Positions 17,274 to 25,587 of a stretch of DNA of 49,307 bases are shown piece by piece. Location: assembly GCA_035335645.1 (NCBI GenBank), contig DAOQMM010000013.1, positions 1-49,307 on the forward strand. The letters are read 5' to 3'. The translations under genes were made by a program, and so were the position numbers. Each line of letters starts with the position of its first letter. Within the stretch, counting starts at the first letter, position 1. Source of the DNA: Zoogloea sp035335645 (GTDB taxonomy: Bacteria > Pseudomonadota > Gammaproteobacteria > Burkholderiales > Rhodocyclaceae). The notes beneath the pieces are model-generated. The model did no database searches and was not told where the DNA came from. It was given only the letters and a program-made list of their open reading frames with translations.

Positions 17274-17863
17274 GTCGGTGACGATTCGGTGGGTGTTTCT
17301 GGCGGCGGCGGGTTGAGTTCGAACTCGATGCGCAGGCGAACCGGCACCGGGTGCTTGCGGTATTCACCGGGGGTGAATTCCCAGGTGCGCACGATGGCTG
17401 CGTAGGCGTCCGCCGCGGCACACAGGGCTTCGTCGCACTGGGTGTTGACCGCCGCCACCTTGCCGTCGGCCGCCACGATGACCTCCAGCTGGAAAATGCG
17501 ATGGCCGAGTTCCGGGAAGGGGGGCCAGATGGAGGCGGGCACCGGCGTGAGCAGATCGGGCGGCGAGCTGAGGGCGGAGAGGGGCAGGGCGTCCGCCGAA
17601 GGGGGCGTGTCGTCCGCGCCTGGCGTGGGGGGCTGCTCGACGGGCGGGGGCTCGGGCGGGTCGGCCGGGGCGGGCGCAAGAGAGAGCGCGTCATCCCTTC
17701 GTTCAGCGATGGCCGGCGTGAATGTGACCTGGACCACGGCAGGCGTTCGCCCCGCCGGGCCGGGGCCTCCAAAATACGTCGATGCCGCCGTTATCACGGC
17801 TACGTGGAGCACAACCGACAGGCTGCCGGCCAGGCAGAGGCTCCGGGGAAACGACGTGTGCAT
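17255..17863 (-). CDS. TonB-family energy-transducer-like protein
   Basis: 202 residues. An N-terminal hydrophobic anchor (SLCLAGSLSVVLHVAVITAA) is followed by a proline-rich spacer (PADPPEPPPVEQPPTP) and a C-terminal TonB-like alpha/beta domain (FQLEVIVAADGKVAAV, IVRTWEFTPGEYRKHPVPVRL). This is the layout of TonB, which couples the proton motive force to outer-membrane receptors. No exbB, exbD or receptor gene is adjacent, so it may be an orphan TonB-like protein with another partner. It overlaps the LysR gene tail to tail. Confidence 0.75.
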   Translation of the reverse strand: MHTSFPRSLCLAGSLSVVLHVAVITAASTYFGGPGPAGRTPAVVQVTFTPAIAERRDDALSLAPAPADPPEPPPVEQPPTPGADDTPPSADALPLSALSSPPDLLTPVPASIWPPFPELGHRIFQLEVIVAADGKVAAVNTQCDEALCAAADAYAAIVRTWEFTPGEYRKHPVPVRLRIEFELNPPPPETPTESSPTQPARQ

Positions 17864-18025
17864 GGCTGAACGGGGCGGGGCAAGGCTGTTACCCGGTAGG
17901 CGTGAACGATAGAGGCACTATGTCACGGCGCTGTTGCCGCCTGTCGGTGACCGGAATCCGTCGGTCGCATTGGACTCGCGTTTGAAATCTGTCGGTGTCA
18001 TCTTTCGCTCGAAGGAGAGCGTGCA

Positions 18026-18469
18026 ATGAAGCGTCAATCGGGTGTGACCCTGATCGAGTTGTTGATCGTCGTGGTGATCGTCGCCATTCTGGGCGGCATC
18101 GCCGTGCCGGCCTACACGGACCACATACTGCGGGGCAAGATCGCGCAGGTCACCGAGAATCTGGCCGAGGCCAAGGTGAGGATGGAGCAGGTCTTCAATT
18201 CCAACCGGACCTACGCGACTTCGCCGGGCGGGACGAGCTGCCCGGATTTCAGCACCCTGTTCGACAAGACCGGATTTACCCTGAAGATGAGCGATTGTCC
18301 GGGAGATGCGGGAACGACCTTCACCCTGACGGCGACGGGCAGTTCGAGCAGCGGTACGGGTGGATTCATGTATTCCATCAACCAGAACGGCGAGAAGAAG
18401 TCGACGACGCCGGCCACCTCCGAGGTGCAATCCTGCTGGTTGATGTCCAAGACGGCGTCTTCATGTTGA
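18026..18469 (+). CDS. pilE: PilE-like minor type IV pilin
   Basis: 147 residues. A short leader MKRQSG is cleaved before VTLIELLIVVVIVAILGGIA, with the required Glu at +5 and an N-methylated first residue expected. The mature part has three cysteines including a C-terminal one, usual for the D-loop. AAGGAG precedes the ATG. First gene of the minor pilin operon that primes pilus assembly and displays PilY1. Its 3' end overlaps the next ATG. The pilin class is certain, the exact subtype less so. Confidence 0.88.
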   Translation: MKRQSGVTLIELLIVVVIVAILGGIAVPAYTDHILRGKIAQVTENLAEAKVRMEQVFNSNRTYATSPGGTSCPDFSTLFDKTGFTLKMSDCPGDAGTTFTLTATGSSSSGTGGFMYSINQNGEKKSTTPATSEVQSCWLMSKTASSC

Positions 18470-19080
18470 TTCCGGCCCGGCGCCTGCGGGGCGCCACCCT
18501 TCTTGAGCTGATGGTCACGGTGTCCATCGTGGCCATCCTGATGGCAGTGGGTATGCCGTCGATGAAGGACTGGATTCTCCGCAACTCGGTCAGCAGTGCC
18601 GCCGAAGTTTTGCAGAACGGTCTGCGCCGCGCCGAGAGCGAGGCGATCCGGCGCAATGCGCCCATCGAGTTCCTGCTCACCAGCGGAATTCCCTCGTCGT
18701 CGGCATCCCTGACGGCCGAGGCCAACGCGGTCAACTGGGCGATCCGTGTGGTGGACAGCAGCAACAGCTACAAGCCGGTGGCGGGCGGGTATGTGGCAGG
18801 TTTCTATCTGAAGGACATCTCGTCGGCGGTAACGGTCAGTGGCCCGGCCAGCGTGATCTTCAACGGCATGGCACGGGTTCTGGATAGCGCGGGAGTGCCG
18901 GTGAACGGGTATCAGGTGTATCGCTTCTCGCGAAGCGGCTCCGACAAGGCTTACTGCGTCTTTGTGTCCCAGGGAGGAGGCGTCAAGATGTGCGATCCGG
19001 ATCAGGCGTCGGGCACGCCGCGGGCGTGCCAGCCTCTGTTGAGCGCATCCCAGTGCCCGAAGGCGGGGAGTGGATCGTGA
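18463..19080 (+). CDS. fimT: Minor pseudopilin FimT/GspH type
   Basis: 205 residues. The ATG at 18463 overlaps the pilE stop (ATGTTGA), indicating translational coupling. Prepilin cleavage is predicted at LRG before ATLLELMVTVSIVAILMAVG, with Glu at +5. The GspH/FimT pattern follows (RNAPIEFLLT, VSGPASVIFNGMARV). FimT/FimU proteins help initiate type IV pili, and some FimT proteins bind DNA during natural transformation. The presence of comEC at 39.9 kb makes that role plausible here. Confidence 0.85.
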   Translation: MLIPARRLRGATLLELMVTVSIVAILMAVGMPSMKDWILRNSVSSAAEVLQNGLRRAESEAIRRNAPIEFLLTSGIPSSSASLTAEANAVNWAIRVVDSSNSYKPVAGGYVAGFYLKDISSAVTVSGPASVIFNGMARVLDSAGVPVNGYQVYRFSRSGSDKAYCVFVSQGGGVKMCDPDQASGTPRACQPLLSASQCPKAGSGS

Positions 19081-19505
19081 AGCGTCGGTCCTTTGCAGGC
19101 TATGTGTTGCTGGAGGCCCTGGTGGGGCTGCTGATCTTTTCGCTGGGTCTGCTCGGCCTGATCGGATTTCAGGCTTCAGCCATGAAGATCGCGTCAGACA
19201 GCCGTTTCCGGACGGAGGCGGCGATGCTGGCAGATGAACTGATTGGCAAGATGTCCATGTCGAAGATTTCGACCGTGCAGACCGAATATTCCGCGGACGG
19301 CTCCAAGTTTTCCGACTGGCTCAACAATCGCGTCAAGGGCGGCAGCAAGTTGCCGGGTGCCGCAGCGAGTGTGACCTTCGCCACGGCCAATACCAATGCC
19401 ACCTTGCTCGCAACCGTGACGATCTCGTGGGATCTTCCGGGTTCAAGCGGCAGGGTGGGTGACTCGCTGCACGGGGTTTATGTGACCCAGGCCATGCTTT
19501 TCTGA
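19077..19505 (+). CDS. pilV: Type IV pilus minor pilin PilV
   Basis: 142 residues from a GTG at 19077 whose GTGA overlaps the fimT stop, with GGGGAG 6 bases upstream. The prepilin site is FAG before YVLLEALVGLLIFSLGLLG, with Glu at +5. The mature part has a SRFRTEAAMLADELIGKM helix typical of PilV. Fourth-position gene order before pilW supports the call. Confidence 0.87.
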   Translation: MKRRSFAGYVLLEALVGLLIFSLGLLGLIGFQASAMKIASDSRFRTEAAMLADELIGKMSMSKISTVQTEYSADGSKFSDWLNNRVKGGSKLPGAAASVTFATANTNATLLATVTISWDLPGSSGRVGDSLHGVYVTQAMLF

Positions 19506-19517
19506 GGAATCAGCATC

Positions 19518-20753
19518 ATGCGTCGCCCGCCCTTTCCCGTTCTCCGCGACCGCTCGAGGCAGCGGGGTATCAGTCTGGTGGAGACGATGATCGGCATGGC
19601 CCTGGGGCTGGTGGCGACCTTCGTGATCATCCAGTCGTTTTCGTCCAGCGAGACATATCGCCGGAATCTTGCCGGAACGGCCGATGCAACCCAGACCGCG
19701 GCCATTGCCGGCGGACATCTGGATCTCGTGCTGCAGGAGGCGGGCGCCTCCCTCGTGCAGGGGCGGAACGTATGGGGGTGCAAGATCCTGGTGACCCGCA
19801 ACAAGACCGCCATCCTGCCCCATGGCTCCAATTATCCGAGTCCGTTTGCGAGCTTTCCCACCACGGTACGGGTGCTCCCGCTGGCCGTGCTCGACGGCGG
19901 GGACAAGGGGTCCGACGTGATCATGGCCATGGTGGGTAATTCCGGAACCGGCAATCGCGATACCCCGTTCAGTGCGCCGGCGGGTGGAAAGTCCATGGTG
20001 GTGTCGAACAATAACGGCATGGCGCTGACCTCATCCGGTCAGTCACCGAACGATCTCTTCCTGTCGGTGCCGCAGGAGGTGGCGGGGGCGCCGGGGGACT
20101 GTCAGGTCGTGCAGGCGGACAGCAGCTTCTCCAACGGCACGGCGGTTGCCGATCCGTCCCTGGGGCTTCAGGTGATGCCGGCGTCGGTGACGGCGCCCCA
20201 GTCCCTGACGACCATCCCGCTCAATGCGTCAACCTACGGGGCGCTGGCGTCTTCCGCCAATTCGCCTTCGGCCTTCCACCTCGGGCGGGAGTCCGCGCCG
20301 ATCTTTTCCCTGTTCGCGGTCAACAGCAACGGCGAACTTGTCGAGTACGACCTGCTGGAACGGAACGGGGTCATGACCTTCGGTGAGAACATCTTCCTCA
20401 TCAAGGCCCGTTATGGACTCGACAATGGGGCCAACGGAGGCACCGCCAACGACAACGTGATCGACGACTGGGTTTCGCCGGCCGAAGACGGCTGGAAGCT
20501 TGCCCAGTTGATGGATGGCAAGAGTTCGACCGAGCAGAAGGTCGATCAGATCAAGGCGGTCCGTCTGGCCCTGGTGACGCGGTCATCCCAGTCGGTGACC
20601 TCGGATGCCAAGGTGAGCTCCCTGACACTCTTCAGCGACCTCTCGTCCACGCGGCAATACACCCGCTCCCTGAGCGACTCGGAACAGGCCTATCAGTACC
20701 AGATCGTGGACTGGGTGATTCCTCTGCGGAACATGAAGGCGACGCCCAAGTAA
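19518..20753 (+). CDS. pilW: Type IV pilus assembly protein PilW
   Basis: 411 residues, long for the family but within range. After a basic leader (RDRSRQRG) comes the prepilin segment ISLVETMIGMALGLVATFVI with Glu at +5. The remainder is PilW-like, with a late RLALVTRSSQSV segment and a C-terminal WVIPLRNM. TGAGGA precedes the ATG. PilW bridges PilV and PilX in the minor pilin tip complex. It is 11 bases upstream of pilX. Confidence 0.88.
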   Translation: MRRPPFPVLRDRSRQRGISLVETMIGMALGLVATFVIIQSFSSSETYRRNLAGTADATQTAAIAGGHLDLVLQEAGASLVQGRNVWGCKILVTRNKTAILPHGSNYPSPFASFPTTVRVLPLAVLDGGDKGSDVIMAMVGNSGTGNRDTPFSAPAGGKSMVVSNNNGMALTSSGQSPNDLFLSVPQEVAGAPGDCQVVQADSSFSNGTAVADPSLGLQVMPASVTAPQSLTTIPLNASTYGALASSANSPSAFHLGRESAPIFSLFAVNSNGELVEYDLLERNGVMTFGENIFLIKARYGLDNGANGGTANDNVIDDWVSPAEDGWKLAQLMDGKSSTEQKVDQIKAVRLALVTRSSQSVTSDAKVSSLTLFSDLSSTRQYTRSLSDSEQAYQYQIVDWVIPLRNMKATPK

Positions 20754-20764
20754 CGGATGCGGCC

Positions 20765-21418
20765 ATGACGACTTCCAAGATTCCTCTTCATCCACCCCGC
20801 CGCAATCGCGGAGCCGTGCTGGCGATCGTGCTCGTCGTGCTGGTGGTGATGATGCTCGGTGCCGTGTCCATGCTTCGGTCCGTCGATACGTCAGCCTTGC
20901 TGTCGGGGAACCTGGCATTCAAGCGGGAGTCCCTGAATCGATCCACGGTGGGCCTCAATACCGCCTTTGCGCAATTCAAGAAGGACGATTTCGTCAAGTA
21001 TTCGGACGACAGCACCGGGTGCAATGCCGCGTCGACCGGGCCGTCGTGCACCTACGCCAGCAATTGGCTGAAGATGAATTATTCGCCGCGGCTGCTTGCG
21101 ACGGATGGGAACGGTGTGCCGCTTATCCTCAAGGACATCAGCAGCTTCGACAAAACGTTCAACAGCAGCCTTGTCGTGACGGACAAGGCCGACCCGAACG
21201 TGAAGGTGCGATTCGTCATCGAGCGCATGTGCAATGACTTCGGTCCGGCCACCGAGACCAAGTGCATCCTTTCCGAAAATGCCGAACGCGGGGGATCCCA
21301 GCCCCTGGACAAGCTCGGCTCGGCGGCGCTGCCGATGTACCGGATCACGGTGCGCAGCGACGGCGTCCGCAATTCCCAGACTTATGCCCAGGCGGTTGTG
21401 ACCACCCGCGTGAAGTGA
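20765..21418 (+). CDS. pilX: Type IV pilus assembly protein PilX
   Basis: 217 residues. The N-terminal PPRRNRG precedes a hydrophobic helix AVLAIVLVVLVVMMLGAVSM without the +5 glutamate, as is usual for PilX and the GspK-like class. Two cysteine pairs follow (GCNAASTGPSC, MCNDFGPATETKC). PilX caps the minor pilin complex next to PilY1. It lies 26 bases before pilY1. Confidence 0.88.
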   Translation: MTTSKIPLHPPRRNRGAVLAIVLVVLVVMMLGAVSMLRSVDTSALLSGNLAFKRESLNRSTVGLNTAFAQFKKDDFVKYSDDSTGCNAASTGPSCTYASNWLKMNYSPRLLATDGNGVPLILKDISSFDKTFNSSLVVTDKADPNVKVRFVIERMCNDFGPATETKCILSENAERGGSQPLDKLGSAALPMYRITVRSDGVRNSQTYAQAVVTTRVK

Positions 21419-21444
21419 CGCGGCCGCGTTGCCGAGGAAGTGCC

Positions 21445-24400
21445 ATGAAACTGTCGAAAAGCCTGTCCCGATTCCTTCTGATCGTGGCGAGCGCGAGCGC
21501 GCTCTTTTCCGCTGGCCTGCAGGACGGACGCGCCGCAAGCACACCGCTTGCCGACCAGCCGCTCCTGACGGCACAGGTGCCGTCGAACGTGATCCTCGCC
21601 CTGTCGGTGGAATTTCCGACCGCCCTCAGCGTGGCCTACAACACGAAATTTTCTGTGGACGGGTCCGCCTACCTGGGCTATTTCGATCCAAAGAAATGCT
21701 ACAAATACGATTCGGCCAACAATTATTTCGTACCGCAGGGGCCGAGCGGTACGAATTACACCTGTACGAGTGCCTGGAGCGGACATTTCCTCAACTGGGC
21801 CACGATGCAGGCCATCGATACCTTCCGCTGGGCCATGACCGGGGGCAACCGGGTCATCGATCTGCCGGTGAATTTCACCGACACCCAGCCGGTCAAGACG
21901 GTCCTGCAGCGTGCCTACGCGTCCTCGGACGGCAGTGAATGTACGTATTTCCCCGGCCGTGGCATCAGCGCGAGCGACCGTGCGAATTACACGGATACGG
22001 CGGGGGTGGGATATACGGATAAGGGCCTCTGGATCCGCAACGGCGGGCAGGGATATCAGTTTCAGGTGGCGCCGCAGATCGGCGGCGCTGCAAATTGCAG
22101 TTCGTGGGGCGGCGGCAGTGGTTCGGTTCAGTCCTATTACGCCCAGGTCGAGGTCTGCAAGAACGCCAACGGTTCGGATGGCAAGACCCTGCTGGAATCC
22201 AATTGCACGATGTACGTGGATCCTACCGGGACCAAGACGGCCTATCGCCCGATCGGGCTGATGCAGCAATACAAGCTGGCCATGAATTTCGGAGCCTTTG
22301 GCTACCTCTACGATGGCAGCAGCACGCGGGATGGCGGCGTGCTCCGCGCGCTGTCGCGGCCCATCGACCTGGAGATTTCGGATACGGGAGCGTTTTATCC
22401 GGATCCCTTCGGGCTGGCCAATGCGAGCCGCGGCATCATTTACAGTGGTACGGCCAATTATCTCAACAAATTCGGCAGTACGTCCCTTCACTACAAATCG
22501 CTCGATCCGGTCAGCGAAATGTATGCGGAGGTGATGAAGTATCTGAAGGGGATGGATGTAACACCGTCGTATGTATCGACCATCAACAATTCGATGCGGG
22601 ACGGGTTCCCGGTGTTCGGTGAGTCTGGCGGTCCGACCTGGGTTGATCCGGCGCGGGATACCAGCGATCCGTCCTACCCGAACAGTCCGGCGCTGTGGTG
22701 CAAGAAAAGCTACATCATCGGGATCGGCGATACCAATACATGGAACGACCAGAACCTGTCGGGACGGACGGACGTGTCGGTGCCGAGCGGTGTTGATACC
22801 AATCTTGCCGGCGGCACGGCAAAAAGCTGGACCGATACCGTCGGAACGACCGAGGGCTATGTCCCCAGTGGCTACGCAAGCCTGGGTGTGGCGCAGCCGA
22901 ATCCTGGCCACTCCAACAGTTTTCTGATGGCGGGTATTGCCTATTACGCCCACAGCAGCGACATCCGCACGGATCTGAAGGACACGCAGTCGGTTGATAC
23001 CTACTGGATGGACGTCATGGAGGGCGGGATCTACAAGGACAAGAACCAGTTCTGGCTGGCTGCCAAGTACGGCGGGTACAAGAAGCCGCTCAATACGGCG
23101 ATGGGTCCGTTCAACTCGTCCACCGATTTCTGGAAATCACAAGGGAAGGTCATCCAGACTAAGAGCGACGGGACGGTCGTCACGACGGGTGGAGCCAAGT
23201 CTTATGACCTGCCGGACAACTATTTCCCGGCCAACAACCCGGCGAACATGGTCTCTTCGCTGCAGAGCGCCTTTGCCCAGATCTCCGCCGGGACGGGTGC
23301 CGCAGCGGGGGTTGCGCTGTCCAATCCGCAGGTGAATGCCGCAAGCGGCGGTTCGATGACGTTCCAGGGGACATACGACGCAAGCACCTGGTCCGGAAAC
23401 GTCACGGCATCGAATATCACCTCATTCAAGGATGATGGCACGCCGGTGACCACGTCGGTCTGGGACGCCGCGGCCAGATTGAATTCGATGGTTGCGAGCG
23501 GGGGATACAGTTCCAAGCGAAAGGTGGTGACCCTGGTTCCGACCAAGGTCGATAACGCGACGCCCGCGGTTGCCGATCTGGTGGGCAAGCCTTTCCTGTA
23601 CGCCAACCTGAGCACGGCCCAGAAGCTCAACCTGAGCAAGACGTCGCTCGGCGGCGATCTCGGCGATGGAGACAAGGTACTGAATTACCTGCGCGGTGAC
23701 CGCACCTACGAGACCACCGCCACGACGCCCAATCTTTACCGGCTGCGGGGTTCGGTGCTCGGCGACATCATCGATTCCAAGATCGTCTATGTGGCGGCGC
23801 CGAATGCGGTGTATTCCGATTCGTATAATCCCGGCTACGAGACCTTCAAGAAGAATGCTGCGTCCCGGCAGCCCGTCGTCTATGTCGGCGCCAATGACGG
23901 GATGCTGCATGCCTTTGACGCGACCAGCGCGTCCACGGGCGGTGATGAACTCTTTGCCCTGGTGCCCTACGCCCTGTATGCCGGTCCCAGCAATACGCCG
24001 GATGTGGATGGCCTGCAGGCAATTGCACGAACCAGCTATTCCCACCACTATTACGTGGATTCCACGCCGGAGGTTCGCGACGTGGATTTCATGCGGGCGG
24101 GTGGCGCGACCCAGTCCGATGCAACCAAGAGCGACTGGCGGACCTTGCTGGTGGCCGGTCTGGGCAAAGGCGGGAAGAGCTTTGTGGCGATGGACGTCAC
24201 CAGCATCTCGTCGGGCCTGACCGAGAGTCAGGTGGCGGGCAAGGTGCTCTGGGAGTTCTTCCATCCGGACATGGGGTTCAGCTTTGGCCGGCCCCTCATC
24301 ACCAAGACCCGCAAGTGGGGCTGGGTGGTGATCCTCTCCGGCGGGTATAACAACATCGGCGGCGATACCAAGGCCGGTTACAAGCCTGGTCAGGGCGTCG

Positions 24401-25308
24401 TCTTCGTCGTCAGCCCCAAGGACGGCAGCCTGCTGCAGGCGATCTACACAGGGGCTGGCGATGCGGCAAGTCCGGCCGGCCTGGCGCAGATCACGGGCTA
24501 TACCCAGAACTACCAGGACTACACGACGGATTATGTCTATGGTGGCGACCTCAGCGGCAATCTCTGGCGCTTCGATTTCACCGACAGCAGCAAGAGCGTG
24601 CCGTCGCCCACGAAGATTGCCCAGTTCAAGGATCCTGACGGTACGCCCCAGCCCATCACCGTGGCCCCGAAGGCCGAATATTCGGCTGACGATCTGAAGC
24701 GCTACGTCTTCGTCGGAACCGGCCGCCTGCTGGCTTCCAGCGATCAGAAGAATGCCCAGAAGCAGACGATGTACGCCCTTCGGGATGGCACGCGCACCTA
24801 TGCGTTCGGATCCAACACCAATCAGGTGGCCTTGCCCGACGGTGTGAGTTTTCCGGTCGGTCGCGGCAGTATGAGTGGAGTCAGCGACCTGCTTGCCGGG
24901 GCGACGAAGTCCGAGAGCACGCCGATGGGGTGGTATTACGATCTCACGGGTGTCACGAGCGGTGTCACCGAGCGGGTCGTGCTGGCCCTGCAGGCCAATG
25001 ATGGCGTGCTGTCCTGGGTCGGCTCCCTGCCGAACAGCGATCCGTGCAGTCCGTCCGGGGCATCGCGCCTGTATTCCGTGCAATACGGTAGCGGCCAGAG
25101 CGTCTTCTATGAATTGGTCAATGGCCTTCGTTCGCCGGTTGCGTACCTGAGCATCGATCAGGGGCTGGCTGACATCACGCTGGTGCGTTACGGCTCCAGC
25201 ATCCGGGTCGTCGGAACGGATACCAAGGGGGGGGCCAAGGTCTATGGCAACACGATCGCCGAGTCGTCCGATCCGCGCGTCGTGAACTGGCGGATCATCC
25301 GTGAATAG
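21445..25308 (+). CDS. pilY1: Type IV pilus tip adhesin PilY1
   Basis: 1287 residues from the ATG at 21445, behind GAGGAAG, with a signal-like N-terminus (FLLIVASASALFSAG). The N-terminal part is of the subgroup beginning VILALSVEFPTALSVAYN and YLGYFDPKKCYKY, in place of a vWA MIDAS (DxSxS). The C-terminal third is the PilY1 beta-propeller (VVYVGANDGMLHAFDA, YGGDLSGNLWRFDF). At the usual calcium loop only two of the acidic positions remain (QNYQDYTTD). PilY1 sits at the pilus tip and acts in adhesion, twitching and surface sensing. The operon appears to end here. Confidence 0.93.
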   Translation: MKLSKSLSRFLLIVASASALFSAGLQDGRAASTPLADQPLLTAQVPSNVILALSVEFPTALSVAYNTKFSVDGSAYLGYFDPKKCYKYDSANNYFVPQGPSGTNYTCTSAWSGHFLNWATMQAIDTFRWAMTGGNRVIDLPVNFTDTQPVKTVLQRAYASSDGSECTYFPGRGISASDRANYTDTAGVGYTDKGLWIRNGGQGYQFQVAPQIGGAANCSSWGGGSGSVQSYYAQVEVCKNANGSDGKTLLESNCTMYVDPTGTKTAYRPIGLMQQYKLAMNFGAFGYLYDGSSTRDGGVLRALSRPIDLEISDTGAFYPDPFGLANASRGIIYSGTANYLNKFGSTSLHYKSLDPVSEMYAEVMKYLKGMDVTPSYVSTINNSMRDGFPVFGESGGPTWVDPARDTSDPSYPNSPALWCKKSYIIGIGDTNTWNDQNLSGRTDVSVPSGVDTNLAGGTAKSWTDTVGTTEGYVPSGYASLGVAQPNPGHSNSFLMAGIAYYAHSSDIRTDLKDTQSVDTYWMDVMEGGIYKDKNQFWLAAKYGGYKKPLNTAMGPFNSSTDFWKSQGKVIQTKSDGTVVTTGGAKSYDLPDNYFPANNPANMVSSLQSAFAQISAGTGAAAGVALSNPQVNAASGGSMTFQGTYDASTWSGNVTASNITSFKDDGTPVTTSVWDAAARLNSMVASGGYSSKRKVVTLVPTKVDNATPAVADLVGKPFLYANLSTAQKLNLSKTSLGGDLGDGDKVLNYLRGDRTYETTATTPNLYRLRGSVLGDIIDSKIVYVAAPNAVYSDSYNPGYETFKKNAASRQPVVYVGANDGMLHAFDATSASTGGDELFALVPYALYAGPSNTPDVDGLQAIARTSYSHHYYVDSTPEVRDVDFMRAGGATQSDATKSDWRTLLVAGLGKGGKSFVAMDVTSISSGLTESQVAGKVLWEFFHPDMGFSFGRPLITKTRKWGWVVILSGGYNNIGGDTKAGYKPGQGVVFVVSPKDGSLLQAIYTGAGDAASPAGLAQITGYTQNYQDYTTDYVYGGDLSGNLWRFDFTDSSKSVPSPTKIAQFKDPDGTPQPITVAPKAEYSADDLKRYVFVGTGRLLASSDQKNAQKQTMYALRDGTRTYAFGSNTNQVALPDGVSFPVGRGSMSGVSDLLAGATKSESTPMGWYYDLTGVTSGVTERVVLALQANDGVLSWVGSLPNSDPCSPSGASRLYSVQYGSGQSVFYELVNGLRSPVAYLSIDQGLADITLVRYGSSIRVVGTDTKGGAKVYGNTIAESSDPRVVNWRIIRE

Positions 25309-25329
25309 GGCGCCCGCGTGCGGCAGGAC

Positions 25330-25359
25330 TTGAACCGGTAAGGGCGGATGACGTAAGAT
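25330..25359 (+). promoter_or_regulatory. Putative sigma-70 promoter of tRNA-Thr
   Basis: TTGAAC (25330-25335) and TAAGAT (25354-25359) are separated by 18 bases. The inferred start would be a few bases before the tRNA, after a GC-rich discriminator (GCGCGTCC) typical of stringently controlled tRNA promoters. Confidence 0.5.
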
Positions 25360-25369
25360 GCGCGTCCTC

Positions 25370-25445
<76 letters not shown>

Positions 25446-25455
25446 GAACCCCGTC

Positions 25456-25485
25456 AACGGCTCCCGCAAGGGGGCCGTTTTCATT
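25456..25485 (+). terminator. Rho-independent terminator after tRNA-Thr
   Basis: AACGGCTCCC pairs with GGGGGCCGTT (one G-T wobble) around a GCAA tetraloop and is followed by TTTCATTT. It begins 10 bases after the tRNA 3' end. Confidence 0.85.
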
Positions 25486-25587
25486 TGGGCCCGTCCCGGA
25501 CCGGTTCAGGGGGAAATGTGATAAAACGGCGTGTCCCGTCGGGCCCCTCGGGTGGCTGACGACCGTCTGCTGTGAGCGAGGCCATCG

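Noticed and set aside
17921..17936. Possible sigma-54 promoter (TGTCACGGCGCTGTTGC) upstream of pilE
   Set aside because: The GG is missing from the -24 element and the spacing to TTGC is two bases too long for a sigma-54 site.
17941..17997. Direct repeat CTGTCGGTG (17941 and 17989) upstream of pilE
   Set aside because: Only 9 bases, 48 apart, with no known regulator pattern. Could be chance in GC-rich DNA.
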